DNA of 64,000 nucleotides from Vagococcus penaei (GCF_001998885.1 NZ_CP019609.1:1600001-1664000); one strand, 5' to 3'. Shown: positions 8,875-18,444, counted from the stretch's first letter. Program-made: numbers and translations. Notes: generated by a model not told the origin, from the sequence alone.

Positions 8875-9690
8875 ATGAATCAACGATCATTACAAGAAGA
8901 ATTAGCGAACGAACCAAGTCGTAAACTATACTATACAATGATTTTTATTCTGTTAGTTGGTTTAACCTGGTGGTCATCAACAGCTATTAATATGCAACCT
9001 GTCTCCAAAGAAGGAATGACAATTGCTAAAAATATTTTTGGTGGTATCTTCCACCCAGATACAGAGTTTTTATTAGGTTTAACTAAAAAAGGTGTGCCCT
9101 TTTTATTATTAGAAACAATAGCCATTGCCGTTTTAGGAACAATTATTGGTGCAATTTTAGCTATTCCATTATCGTTCCTATCAGCAACAAATATTGTGCC
9201 ACGAGGCGTTACAGTTGTTTTTCGTTTTATCATTATGGCTATTCGAACAGTCCCACCGTTTGTTTATGGCTTAATGTTTATTCGGGTAACAGGTCCCGGT
9301 GCCTCAGCGGGTGTGTTAACATTAGCTCTGATTTCCATTGGTATGGTATCTAAAATGTTTACTGAAACAATCGAAGACTTAGACCAAGGAATTTTAGAGT
9401 CAATGGAAGCTGCTGGAAGTACGTTATTCCAAAAAATCCGTTTTGGGATTATCCCCCAATTAAATGCTGATTTCTTCTCAATTTTATTGTATCGCTTTGA
9501 TATGAATTTACGTGATGCAACAATTTTAGGGCTTGTTGGTGCGGGTGGTATTGGTGCACCATTGATTTTTGCAATGAATGCGTATCGATGGAGTCAAGCA
9601 GGTGCTATTTTAATTGGTTTGTTTGTTCTAATCGTTATTGTAGAGCAAATTTCATCACGGATTCGACGGAAATTACTGAAAGGAAGTTAA
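8875..9690 (+). CDS. phnE: phosphonate-type ABC transporter permease (second PhnE)
   Basis: A second permease of 271 residues in the same operon. It shows the same plan as its neighbour: helix near residues 22-38, the docking loop ESMEAAGSTLFQKIRFGIIPQ and the motif LVGAGGIGAPLI. A GTG at 8866 is in frame but lies within the GAGGAAG ribosome-binding site; the ATG at 8875 is the better start. Two adjacent PhnE paralogues are common in Firmicute PhnCDE operons. Confidence 0.9.
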   Translation: MNQRSLQEELANEPSRKLYYTMIFILLVGLTWWSSTAINMQPVSKEGMTIAKNIFGGIFHPDTEFLLGLTKKGVPFLLLETIAIAVLGTIIGAILAIPLSFLSATNIVPRGVTVVFRFIIMAIRTVPPFVYGLMFIRVTGPGASAGVLTLALISIGMVSKMFTETIEDLDQGILESMEAAGSTLFQKIRFGIIPQLNADFFSILLYRFDMNLRDATILGLVGAGGIGAPLIFAMNAYRWSQAGAILIGLFVLIVIVEQISSRIRRKLLKGS

Positions 9691-9694
9691 AATC

Positions 9695-11199
9695 ATGACA
9701 ACAGCTAAAATATATTATACGTCTGATGTACATGGGTATTTATTTCCGACAGATTATAGTGACCATGAGACGAAACCAATGGGATTATTATCCATTGCTA
9801 ATGCCGTTCAAAAAGATGAAAATACATTGATAATTGACGGTGGAGACATGTTTCAAGGTTCCCCATTCGTTAATTATTATCAGAAAAAAACCGATTAGCT
9901 TCAGGAATTATTGATGTCATGAATCAAATGGGCTATGATTTTGTAACCTTAGGTAATCATGATTTTAATTATGGTATTGAGCAATTGAAGCGTCAATTAA
10001 CTGAGTTACAGGCAACTGTCTCGTGCGTCAATGTGCTTGATGAACAACAAAACTGCCTATTTCCTGAGCAAATTAAAGAATTACCTAATGGTATGAAAAT
10101 TGGCATTGTGGGTATTACAACGGAATATATTCAAATTTGGGAAAAAGCTGAAAACTTAGAAGGGGTCAACATTGTTGATCCGTTTGTAGCGGCTAAAGCG
10201 GCTTATGAGCGGATAGCGCCTAAAGTAGATGTGACAATTTGTTTGTATCATGGCGGTTTTGAAGTTGATTTGGCAACAAAAAAAACCATCTCAGAAACTA
10301 CCGAAAATATTGGCTATCGATTAGCTACGGAACTATCATTTGATTTATTATTAACTGGTCATCAACATCAGCAAATACCTGGTCAATATATTGAAGGAAC
10401 TTACGTTGTTCAACCAAGGAATATGGGGCAAGATTATTTTGAAATTGCTATTACAGTCAATGAAGCGGGTTGTCAAATTGAGTCAACGTTAAATCATCCA
10501 ACTGGTAGTATTGAGCAATCGGTGACTTTACAGTTAACTAATTTAAATCAAGAGGTTCAAGACTATTTAGATACACCTGTTGGTCAACTAAACCAAGCTA
10601 TTCCTAAAATGAACCATTTGGATGTAGCACGATATGGAAATGAATGGTTTAGTCTGATCGCCACAGTCGAGCAAGTCGCGACACAGGCAGATATCGCGAT
10701 TGTTAGTTCGTTTAATACTATCTATCCAATGGCACGCGAGTTGACTATGCGTGATATTCTAGTTAATTATCCATATGAGAATCAGCTCTACTTGGTTAAG
10801 CTAACTGGTAAACAATTACGTCAAGCAATGGAAAAAACGGCAACATATTTTGCTTTAAAACAAGATGAGTTAGTGATTAATCCTCGCTGGTTAAGCCCAA
10901 AAGTTGAGCACTATAATTATGACTTTTATTTTGGGTTAGATTATGCATTCGATTGTACTAAACCAGAGGGTGAACGTGTAATAAAATTACGACTCAATAA
11001 TCTTGAAATTCTAGATGAATCTGTTTATTCAGTTGCAGTAAATGATTACCGTGCTAATGGCGGCGGTGAGTACCGGATGTATTTGGACGCAGTAGCTTCT
11101 GAAAATCAAGGAGTAGACATTCAACAATTATTGGTTGACCATATTTTAGAGGGCAAAGAAACTCCGTTACTCCCATTAAATTTAACAATTTCGATTTAA
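9695..11199 (+). pseudogene. 5'-nucleotidase / metallophosphoesterase, broken by a homopolymer frameshift
   Basis: A UshA/CpdB-like two-domain enzyme that removes phosphate from nucleotides or related esters. The first part reads to a stop at 9896-9898; the rest continues in another frame. One extra A in the run of seven at 9884-9890 joins them into about 501 residues. Metal-binding motifs are complete across both parts: TSDVHGYLFP, DGGDMFQGSP, LGNHDFNYG and TGHQHQ. The C-terminal nucleotidase domain shows NYPYENQLYLVKLTG and NDYRANGGGEY. No signal peptide or sortase motif is seen, so the protein is probably cytoplasmic. It starts four bases after phnE, tying phosphate-ester cleavage to the importer. 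Confidence 0.8.
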
Positions 11200-11207
11200 T
11201 TTATGAA

Positions 11208-11248
11208 AACATACTAGTCATTTATATAAATGATTGGTATGTTTTTTT
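11208..11248 (+). terminator. terminator of the phn operon
   Basis: A long stem (AACATAC at 11208-11214 with GTATGTT at 11237-11243, extended inward by a nine-pair AT helix), then a T run. Confidence 0.85.
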
Positions 11249-11397
11249 ATAATCTGTAAAAATATGAAATATAACGATTGCTTTTTAATGAAATAAGTAG
11301 AAAAAATTTTTTACTGATAGTTACACTTTTTTCTTGATTTATAGACATTCAAAGTCTATAATAGCTTTTTGAAGTAGATAATAAGGAGTGAACAGCT

Positions 11398-11913
11398 GTG
11401 AAATTGACCAATGCCACGGAACAAGCATTAGCAATTATGGCGATGTTAGCCACACAAACAAAAGAAACCCCGGCTTCGTCACGTGCCATTTATGAAAAGC
11501 TAACGGTATCACCGTCTTATGTCAAGAAATTATTACGTAAGTTAGTAGTTGCTAAAATTATTTCTGGTGTCTCTGGTACAAATGGTGGATTCTACATTGA
11601 ACGTGATTTAAGTGAAGTAACGCTATTAGACATTGTTACCTCTATTGAAGGACCACTGTGTTCTTTTCCACATGTAGGTGTACTTGAACAAGCTTTTACC
11701 GATTTTACTGATATTGCAGAAAATGGTGAGCAAGTCATTGCTAATCAGTTTGCCAAAGCTGATGCTGCTTGGAGTGACGTATTAAGTAGGATATCTGTGC
11801 AAGATATTATGAAACAAGTCTTCACTGACTATACTGATTTACCGATGCGCGATTGGAATAATGAGTTAGCTGACGCTATAGAAAGTGGGGATAAACATGA
11901 AAAAACGTATTAG
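11398..11913 (+). CDS. Rrf2-family transcriptional regulator
   Basis: A 171-residue regulator with an N-terminal winged helix. The family signature is clear: ATEQALAIMAMLA, then SPSYVKKLLRKLVVAKIISGVSGTNGGFYIERD and the VTLLDIVTSIEGPL segment. Fe-S-type members carry three clustered Cys; here only one Cys (residue 89) is present, so an Fe-S cluster is unlikely. The start is GTG with AAGGAG ten bases upstream. It overlaps the following YhgE/Pip gene by 17 bases, so it probably regulates its own two-gene operon. The inducer is unknown. Confidence 0.85.
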   Translation: MKLTNATEQALAIMAMLATQTKETPASSRAIYEKLTVSPSYVKKLLRKLVVAKIISGVSGTNGGFYIERDLSEVTLLDIVTSIEGPLCSFPHVGVLEQAFTDFTDIAENGEQVIANQFAKADAAWSDVLSRISVQDIMKQVFTDYTDLPMRDWNNELADAIESGDKHEKTY

Positions 11914-14623
11914 TCAGGTGTTTGAATTATACGCATTAGATTGGCGACGGATTTATCAAAATAAATTAACGCTCATTTTAATGTTAGCTTTAATGGTTAT
12001 TCCGTCATTATATGCCTGGTTTAATATCGGGGCACTTTGGGATCCGTATTCGAATACGGGGGATATTAAAATTGCTGTTTATTCAGATGATCAACCAGTT
12101 GAAGTCATGGATAAGCAGGTTGATATTGGTACAGAAATGATTAAAAATTTAGAGAAAAATGATTTATTAGGTTGGCAATTTGTTGATAGCAAAGAAGCAT
12201 TAGATGATGGTGTGAAAAGTGGAAAATATTATGCGGGGATTTACATCCCTAAGAATTTTTCAGAAAATCTGACGAGCTTTGTCAATGGTGATATTAAAAA
12301 ACCTGAAATTGTTTATAGTGTGAATGAAAAAATTAATGCGATTGCACCTAAGATTTCTGATAAAGGTGCGAATACATTACAAGAAACGATTTCATCTGAG
12401 TTTATCGGTACACTGAGTCAAACGCTATTTTCAATCTTTAATCGGATTGGCTTTGATTTAGATGCTAATTTACCGTCGATTAAAAAGTTAACGAGTCAAA
12501 TTTTGACTATTGATGACAATTTGGATGTGATTGATGGTTATACAAAAGAGTTAGTTAATTTTAATAATAAAATGCCAGAGCTAAACAAGAAATTAGCGTT
12601 GGCGAATGATTTTGTTGATTATTTACCTGAAGTTAATCAGATGACACAAAAAATCGTTGGATTGAATAATCGTATTCCGCAAATTGAACAAGCAAGCGGG
12701 CTTGTTTACCAAGTGCAAGATAACATTCCAAAATTAGAAAATGCTGGACGGCAGATTCAGATGATTGATAATGATTTTGATAATATTGCTAATGTTATGA
12801 ATCAGGCAATCGATGAGGCTAACAAAGGACTAGGTATTCTCCAAGATGCGCAAAAAGTGTTACCAGACGTCAGTCAATTAGCAACAACGGCTAATGAGAT
12901 GATTCCGCAAATATCAGATGATTTGGGACGTGTCCAAGAGAGTTTACCAGATATAGCATCAGGAATTGGTTCAGGACTAAATATTATTGTCATAATTTCT
13001 GGTGAAACAGCACAAATTACATCTGATATTGCCACTATGATTGATAATAATCAATTATCAGCAGAAGAATTAGCAGCTGTACAGGCACATCTAGTCCGTT
13101 TATCAGATAGACTAACTGCTCAAAGTCAAATGATTAGTCATGAGATTGATGTATTAAATGATTTACAAGCGTTAGTTGGCTCACATGCACTAGATGGGGT
13201 TATTAGTCGCTTAGAACATTTGCAATCAGTTGTTGATTCAACTAATCAACGGGTTACTAACGTCCTAAATAATTGGGATACACTTGTTGAATCACCTGAC
13301 CGCTTAAAATCTGAGTTACAAGCAATTAGTAATGAAGCAGCAACTATCAATCAAGCTGCATCAGCAATTGATATTAGTGGCGTTCAAAGTTCAGTTGATC
13401 AATTAATTAGCCAAGCACAAGAAGTGTTAGCATCAGCAGGTAATATTACGGAATCTATTGTTGATGATCAACTCATTGAACGTTTGGATAATTTAATGTC
13501 AAGTACACAAGGAACATTAAAAGAAGCAATTAACTTTTTAGAAAAATATCAAGCTGAACTGCCTGCGGTGAAAGAGGAAATTCATTCAGCTAATACATTA
13601 TTAAATGGGAATATGGATTTAATTGTTGGAGGTATTAACACAGGAGCTAATTTCTTTAGTAGTGACTTCCCATTACTCAAACAAAAATTAGCGACAGCAA
13701 CATATTTTATTAATGAAGAATTGCCTGGGATAGAACAGAATATCCAAACTGGTATGTCTAAAGTAAATGATAAAGCACCTAAGTTAGAAGAGGCTTTAGG
13801 TTTAGCGACAACCATGGTCAATAACGAGTGGCCTGCACTGCGTAAAGCGGTTGAAAAAGCCAGTGATAAAATTCGTAAAGGTGAAAAAGATATTGACTTA
13901 ACAGAAGTCATTAGTTATTTAAAAGCAGATGCTACAAAAGAAGGTAAGTTTTTATCTGAACCAGTTAATTTAAAAACGAATCGTGTTTATCCCGTACCTA
14001 ATTACGGCTCTGCAAGTACTCCGTTTTATACAGCATTGTGTATTTGGGTTGGTGCTATTCTATTTTCTAGTATTGCTACAACTAAGTTTTATCTCAACGA
14101 TAAGCAAAAAGTTAAGTATAGCAAGCGACAACAATTTTTAGCACGTTGGATGACGTTTTTAACGGTTGGTTTCTTCCAAACGTTAATTGTTATCTTGGGA
14201 AATCAATTTTTACTAGGCACGTACACTAAAAATCCTGTGTGGAATTTAGTTTTTGCTTTCGTTATTGGTTTGTGCTTTATGACAATGGTTTATGTGTTGG
14301 TGGCACTTTTTGATAATTTAGGTAAAGGAATAGCTATCATCATCTTAGTACTATCCATTTCGGCGGGAGCGGGTAATTTCCCAATTGAGATGTCTGGTCC
14401 ATTCTTTAGAGCAATCAATCCGTATATTCCATTTACACATGCGGTGAAATTACTCAGAGAATCTGTTGGGGGAATTTATTGGCCAACGGCAAGTGGTGCC
14501 ATTGTAATCTTAATTTGTGTAACAATTGCTTTCTTTATTTTTGGGTATCTCATTTATCCAAAAGCTGAGCGGATTTTTAATAAATTTAACGAAAGTCTCA
14601 AAAAAGGTCATATTTTACATTAA
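11897..14623 (+). CDS. YhgE/Pip-family membrane protein (ABC-2-type permease domain)
   Basis: A 908-residue protein of the YhgE/Pip group, whose lactococcal member is the phage infection protein. One N-terminal helix (about residues 24-46, ending VIPSLYAWFNIGALWDPY) precedes a very long extracellular segment rich in heptad-like Leu/Ile/Asn patterns (about residues 100-690). A block of about five to six C-terminal helices of ABC-2 type follows, beginning with TPFYTALCIWVGAILFSS. The ATG at 11897 is chosen over an in-frame GTG at 11885, which lies in the upstream gene and has no ribosome-binding site. Cell-envelope export or a secretion-accessory role is likely; the exact function is unknown. 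Confidence 0.85.
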   Translation: MKKRISQVFELYALDWRRIYQNKLTLILMLALMVIPSLYAWFNIGALWDPYSNTGDIKIAVYSDDQPVEVMDKQVDIGTEMIKNLEKNDLLGWQFVDSKEALDDGVKSGKYYAGIYIPKNFSENLTSFVNGDIKKPEIVYSVNEKINAIAPKISDKGANTLQETISSEFIGTLSQTLFSIFNRIGFDLDANLPSIKKLTSQILTIDDNLDVIDGYTKELVNFNNKMPELNKKLALANDFVDYLPEVNQMTQKIVGLNNRIPQIEQASGLVYQVQDNIPKLENAGRQIQMIDNDFDNIANVMNQAIDEANKGLGILQDAQKVLPDVSQLATTANEMIPQISDDLGRVQESLPDIASGIGSGLNIIVIISGETAQITSDIATMIDNNQLSAEELAAVQAHLVRLSDRLTAQSQMISHEIDVLNDLQALVGSHALDGVISRLEHLQSVVDSTNQRVTNVLNNWDTLVESPDRLKSELQAISNEAATINQAASAIDISGVQSSVDQLISQAQEVLASAGNITESIVDDQLIERLDNLMSSTQGTLKEAINFLEKYQAELPAVKEEIHSANTLLNGNMDLIVGGINTGANFFSSDFPLLKQKLATATYFINEELPGIEQNIQTGMSKVNDKAPKLEEALGLATTMVNNEWPALRKAVEKASDKIRKGEKDIDLTEVISYLKADATKEGKFLSEPVNLKTNRVYPVPNYGSASTPFYTALCIWVGAILFSSIATTKFYLNDKQKVKYSKRQQFLARWMTFLTVGFFQTLIVILGNQFLLGTYTKNPVWNLVFAFVIGLCFMTMVYVLVALFDNLGKGIAIIILVLSISAGAGNFPIEMSGPFFRAINPYIPFTHAVKLLRESVGGIYWPTASGAIVILICVTIAFFIFGYLIYPKAERIFNKFNESLKKGHILH

Positions 14624-14629
14624 TTAGCG

Positions 14630-14668
14630 AAATAACCATATCTGATTACTAGATATGGTTATTTTTTT
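14630..14668 (+). terminator. terminator after the YhgE/Pip gene
   Basis: A perfect 14-bp inverted repeat (14630-14643 with 14651-14664), seven-base loop and T run. Confidence 0.9.
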
Positions 14669-14685
14669 CGCTTGGTAGGATTAAA

Positions 14686-14715
14686 TTGATTAAGGAAGCC
14701 TTTTCGATGTATAAT
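14686..14715 (+). promoter_or_regulatory. putative dhaKLM promoter
   Basis: TTGATT (14686-14691), 18-bp spacer, perfect TATAAT (14710-14715), about 35 bp ahead of dhaK. Confidence 0.65.
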
Positions 14716-14750
14716 AAAGATGTTATTAACAAATAATTGGAGGTTTCCAA

Positions 14751-15737
14751 ATGAAAAAAATCATTAATCAACCAGAAAATGTTCTAGATGAGATGTTAAA
14801 CGGTTTAACGTATGCCTATAGTGATTTAGTGGAACGAGTGCCAGGTACTAATGTGATTGCCAAACGCGCAATTAGTGAGTATAAAGTTGGATTAGTCAGT
14901 GGTGGCGGTAGTGGTCATGAGCCTGCACATGCCGGTTTTGTTGGTAAAGGAATGCTTAGTGCTGCTGTGTGTGGTGAAGTATTTACATCACCAACACCCG
15001 ATCAAGTTTTAGAAGGTATTAAAGCAGCTGATTCAGGATCCGGTGTCTTCTTAATTATTAAAAATTATTCAGGAGATGTGATGAATTTTGAAATGGCGAA
15101 AGATTTAGCTGAGATGGAAGATATTGCAGTAGATTATGTCATTGTTGATGATGATATTGCAGTTGAAGATAGTACCTATACAGCAGGTCGTAGAGGAGTG
15201 GCAGGAACAGTATTGGTTCATAAAATTTTGGGTGCAGCAAGCGACATGGGGCAGTCACTTAGTGAGATTAAAGCATTAGCTGATAAATTAGTTTCTAATA
15301 TTAAAACGCTAGGTGTGGCATTATCAGGTGCTACGGTACCAGCTGTTGGTCGTCCAGGATTTGTCTTAGCTGATGATGAAATTGAATTTGGTGTTGGTAT
15401 TCATGGGGAACCAGGTTATCGTAAGGAAAAACTTCAACCATCCAAAGAATTAACTATGGAAATTGTGATGAAACTAAAAGATGAGTTTAAATGGCAAACT
15501 GGTGATAAGTTTGGTGTTTTAGTGAACGGTTTAGGTAGTACACCGTTAATGGAGCAATTTATTTTTATGAATGATGTCAAAGAGTTGTTAGCAGAAGAAG
15601 GCTTAACAATCGAATTCAAAAAAGTAGGGGACTACATGACATCAATTGATATGGTTGGCTTATCCTTAACAATGATTAAACTAGAAGACAAATGGTTAGA
15701 AGCATTAAATTATCCAGTTGAAACAATCGCGTGGTAA
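14751..15737 (+). CDS. dhaK: PTS-dependent dihydroxyacetone kinase, substrate-binding subunit DhaK
   Basis: Binds dihydroxyacetone covalently and presents it to DhaL for phosphorylation to DHAP. The 328 residues include GGGSGHEPAHAGFVGKGML near residue 46 and the hemiaminal His in FGVGIHGEPG near residue 220. GGAGG precedes the ATG. It is first of a tight dhaKLM operon with the previously described promoter. No DhaQ/DhaS regulators or glycerol dehydrogenase are adjacent, so the source of dihydroxyacetone must be encoded elsewhere. Confidence 0.96.
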   Translation: MKKIINQPENVLDEMLNGLTYAYSDLVERVPGTNVIAKRAISEYKVGLVSGGGSGHEPAHAGFVGKGMLSAAVCGEVFTSPTPDQVLEGIKAADSGSGVFLIIKNYSGDVMNFEMAKDLAEMEDIAVDYVIVDDDIAVEDSTYTAGRRGVAGTVLVHKILGAASDMGQSLSEIKALADKLVSNIKTLGVALSGATVPAVGRPGFVLADDEIEFGVGIHGEPGYRKEKLQPSKELTMEIVMKLKDEFKWQTGDKFGVLVNGLGSTPLMEQFIFMNDVKELLAEEGLTIEFKKVGDYMTSIDMVGLSLTMIKLEDKWLEALNYPVETIAW

Positions 15738-15752
15738 GGAGGAAATAGTAAA

Positions 15753-16337
15753 ATGTTAAATGTTGAAAAAACGATGCAATGGTTAGCACTCTTCACAGAA
15801 AAAGTTGCGGATAATCAAACGTATTTAAGTGATTTAGATAGTGCAATTGGTGACGGGGATCATGGTGCTAATATGGCTCGTGGTACCAAAGAAATGCTAG
15901 CAGCATTAAATGAAAAGCAACCAGAGACTGTCAGTGATGTGTTTAAGTTGGCAGCAATGACGATGATTAGTAAAGTCGGTGGCGCGTCTGGTCCATTATA
16001 TGGATCAGCTTTTATGGGAATGGCTAAAGCTTCCGCAACAACTGATGAATTAACAACTATCTTATCAGCAGGTGTGACAGAGATTGAAAAACGTGGTAAA
16101 GCGACACGTGGCGAAAAAACAATGCTGGATGTATGGATTCCAGTGGTTGAAAAGTTAGAAACAGGTGAATTAGTTACTAGCGATATTGCTGAATTAACTG
16201 AAGCAACGAAACCAATGAAAGCAACAAAAGGTCGGGCATCATATTTAGGTGAGCGTTCAGTAGGCCATTTAGATCCAGGAGCAGTATCTAGTGGCTACTT
16301 TTTTGAAGCAATGCTAGAAGCTGGGGTGAGAAAATAA
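15753..16337 (+). CDS. dhaL: PTS-dependent dihydroxyacetone kinase, ADP-binding subunit DhaL
   Basis: Carries tightly bound ADP that DhaM rephosphorylates. The Mg-ADP-binding aspartates are in DSAIGDGDHGANMARG near residue 29. The later GGASGPLYGSAFM and LGERSVGHLDPGA motifs are also typical. The 194-residue length is usual. It follows dhaK by 15 bases with a GGAGG site and overlaps dhaM by one base (AATAATG junction). Confidence 0.96.
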   Translation: MLNVEKTMQWLALFTEKVADNQTYLSDLDSAIGDGDHGANMARGTKEMLAALNEKQPETVSDVFKLAAMTMISKVGGASGPLYGSAFMGMAKASATTDELTTILSAGVTEIEKRGKATRGEKTMLDVWIPVVEKLETGELVTSDIAELTEATKPMKATKGRASYLGERSVGHLDPGAVSSGYFFEAMLEAGVRK

Positions 16338-16705
16338 TGACATTAGGTGTTGTATTAGTATCACATGTACCAGAAGTAGTCGCAGGTATCGAGCGTTTAA
16401 TTCGCGAAGTAGCCAAGGATGTATCAATTACAACTGCTGGTGGGACTGAAGACGGTGCTGTGGGAACTAGTTTTGATAAAATTATGACTGCGTTTAATGA
16501 CAATGAAGCCACTCAGCTACTCGCATTTTATGATTTAGGTAGTGCTAAAATGAATTTAGAGATGGCAATGGAAATGACGGATAAAGAAATAACGTTATTT
16601 GATACAGCTTTTATTGAAAGTAGTTATACGGCTGCTGCTTTAATTCAAGCCGGTGCAGATTTTGCAGCTATTGATGAGCAATTGGCTAGCTTGAAAATAA
16701 AATAG
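16337..16705 (+). CDS. dhaM: PTS-dependent dihydroxyacetone kinase, phosphotransferase subunit DhaM
   Basis: A 122-residue EIIA(mannose)-like domain that passes phosphate from HPr to DhaL-ADP. The phospho-His is residue 9 in LVSHVPEVVAGI; GGTEDGAVGTS and YDLGSAKMN are further family motifs. Only the EIIA domain is present, without the HPr and EI extensions of the enterobacterial protein, as usual in Firmicutes. It ends the operon. Confidence 0.94.
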   Translation: MTLGVVLVSHVPEVVAGIERLIREVAKDVSITTAGGTEDGAVGTSFDKIMTAFNDNEATQLLAFYDLGSAKMNLEMAMEMTDKEITLFDTAFIESSYTAAALIQAGADFAAIDEQLASLKIK

Positions 16706-16713
16706 TGAGTAGG

Positions 16714-16749
16714 AAGTAAGGTGATTATATTAAATCATCTTGCTTTTTT
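16714..16749 (+). terminator. terminator of dhaKLM
   Basis: A 13-pair stem with two wobbles (16714-16726 with 16733-16745), six-base loop and T run. Confidence 0.8.
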
Positions 16750-16797
16750 ATTTTAGATAACCGATGTTTACGACTTTATTAAGTGGTTATTTAATTA

Positions 16798-16806
16798 TGG
16801 TATAAT
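16798..16806 (+). promoter_or_regulatory. extended -10 promoter of the SPFH gene
   Basis: TGG directly before a perfect TATAAT (16801-16806) gives an extended -10 element; no good -35 is present. It lies 24 bp ahead of the proposed start codon. Confidence 0.5.
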
Positions 16807-16829
16807 AAACATATAAAGGAGTGATCGAT

Positions 16830-17696
16830 TTGGAAGAAAAACAAGCATTTCATTTTAATGGCTATATGGCGTTATTGATTTTGATTTTAACTTTTTTAGG
16901 TGGTGTCGGTTTGATTGCTTATGCTACGAGTCAAATGAAGATTTTATTAAGCCTATTAGGTTTTATTATTGTCCTTGCTTCACTACTATTTTTGAGTTCA
17001 ATTACAATCGTAGCACCCAATCAAGCAAAAGTAATTCTATTTTTTGGTAAATATATCGGAACGATTAAAGATAATGGTTTATTCATAACGGTTCCCTTAG
17101 TTCGTAAAATAGACATCTCACTAAAAGTACGTAATTTTAATAGTGCAGTTTTGAAAGTGAACGATTTTGATGGAAATCCTGTAGAAATTTCGGCAGTCAT
17201 TGTTTTTCGTGTTGTTGATACAGCTAAGGCAATGTTTGGTGTTGATAATTACCGCGACTTTGTGGAAATTCAAAGTGAAACCGCAATTCGTCACATTGCG
17301 TCACAATATCCGTATGATACCTTTGAAGACGATGATATTTCGCTGCGCGGTAATACAACCGAAGTTTCTGAAGAGTTAGCTAAAGAATTAGAAGAGCGGT
17401 TAGCAGTGGCTGGTGTTGAAGTGATTGATACTCGGCTGAATCATTTAGCATATGCAACAGAAATTGCTAGTGCGATGTTACAACGTCAACAAGCACGCGC
17501 TATTTTATCAGCTCGACAAACCATTGTTCAAGGTGCTGTTTCGATGACACAAATGGCTCTCGAACAAATTGAAGAAGGACAAGATATTCGCTTTACCGAT
17601 GACCGTAAATTACAGATTATTAATAATTTATTGGTATCAATTATTACTGAAAAAGGGACTCAACCGGTCATTAATACTGGTGACGTTCGTGATTAA
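16830..17696 (+). CDS. SPFH/band 7 domain membrane protein
   Basis: A 288-residue SPFH-family protein (stomatin/prohibitin/flotillin superfamily). Two hydrophobic segments (about residues 11-30 and 34-55) precede the SPFH domain, which begins TIVAPNQAKVILFFGKYIGT and contains PLVRKIDISLKVRNF and NPVEISAVIVFRVVD. The C-terminal part is helical and Ala/Gln-rich. The TTG at 16830 fits AAGGAG with six-base spacing; the GTG at 16821 overlaps that site. It is monocistronic. A role in membrane microdomains or protease scaffolding is family knowledge only. Confidence 0.85.
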   Translation: MEEKQAFHFNGYMALLILILTFLGGVGLIAYATSQMKILLSLLGFIIVLASLLFLSSITIVAPNQAKVILFFGKYIGTIKDNGLFITVPLVRKIDISLKVRNFNSAVLKVNDFDGNPVEISAVIVFRVVDTAKAMFGVDNYRDFVEIQSETAIRHIASQYPYDTFEDDDISLRGNTTEVSEELAKELEERLAVAGVEVIDTRLNHLAYATEIASAMLQRQQARAILSARQTIVQGAVSMTQMALEQIEEGQDIRFTDDRKLQIINNLLVSIITEKGTQPVINTGDVRD

Positions 17697-17735
17697 AAAA
17701 ACGCTAAACCGATTTGTTCGGTCTAGCGTTTTTTT
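17695..17735. terminator. bidirectional terminator between the SPFH and GNAT genes
   Basis: CGCTA plus ACCGA pair with TCGGT plus TAGCG around one mismatch, flanked by A and T runs, so it works for both convergent genes. Confidence 0.85.
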
Positions 17736-18243
17736 ATAATTCTTTTTTTAATACCCATTCTGGTCCATAGGCAGATTCAATTAATTTGACATCAGTAAAT
17801 TGTTGCTTTTTCCAAAAATTTAACGCATGTGTATTGTCTTCTAGACAGCCTAAAACTAAAAGTTTACTGCCTGTTTCTTTGGCCATTTGTTCTAAAGCTT
17901 CGTATAATGGTTGCGCTAAACCAATTCCTCGATAATCAGCGCGTAAGGCAAATAGACCGATAATCGATTGTGTTTCTTCTGGATAATCAATCACCCAGTC
18001 AATCAACCCAATCATTGTCTCTTGATCAAAAATTCCATAGACATTTTTTTGGTATAAAGCTGTCTTAGGGGGTAATTGGTTAAAGAAAGTTGAAATTTGT
18101 TCATCAGTTGGCTCACTGTCTTGATAATCAGTAAAGTAGTCTTTGGTTTCAAGTAAGAATTTTTTTAGCGTGGTAAAATCATTTTTTTCAGTTAATAAAC
18201 GAATTTTAATCGTTGGAAACGTTGGATGAGAGAATTCTTTCAT
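17734..18243 (-). CDS. GNAT-family N-acetyltransferase
   Basis: A 169-residue acetyl-CoA-dependent acetyltransferase of unknown substrate. The acetyl-CoA pyrophosphate loop is LRADYRGIGLAQPLYEALE near residue 105, followed by LLVLGCLEDNTHALNFWKKQQF, the usual C-terminal GNAT pattern. The ATG at 18243 has GGAG about ten bases upstream; a TTG one codon earlier is less likely. It is monocistronic. Confidence 0.85.
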   Translation of the reverse strand: MKEFSHPTFPTIKIRLLTEKNDFTTLKKFLLETKDYFTDYQDSEPTDEQISTFFNQLPPKTALYQKNVYGIFDQETMIGLIDWVIDYPEETQSIIGLFALRADYRGIGLAQPLYEALEQMAKETGSKLLVLGCLEDNTHALNFWKKQQFTDVKLIESAYGPEWVLKKEL

Positions 18244-18382
18244 CAATTAATCACTCCTATAAAAAGATAAGTTAGTTTCATTGTACAATAGAATGACTTA
18301 AAAGTAACTAACAGGAGTGAAAACTCGTGGGTTACTCTAAAAAAAGTTGGTTTAAAGTTAGGTGAAATTAGTTTTTAAACTG

Positions 18383-18427
18383 AAAAGACCACTAACCATC
18401 TCGTTTACTAGTGGTTAGTGGTCTTTT
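18383..18427. terminator. bidirectional terminator downstream of maeE
   Basis: A perfect 16-bp inverted repeat (18383-18398 with 18412-18427) with A and T flanks. It ends the leftward mae transcript. Confidence 0.85.
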
Positions 18428-18444
18428 TAGTCTTACGCTGTAGT

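Noticed and set aside
18327-18365. Twelve-residue ORF with AGGAG upstream between the GNAT gene and maeE
   Set aside because: Too short to support, no recognisable family, and it contains an A7 run that makes its frame uncertain.
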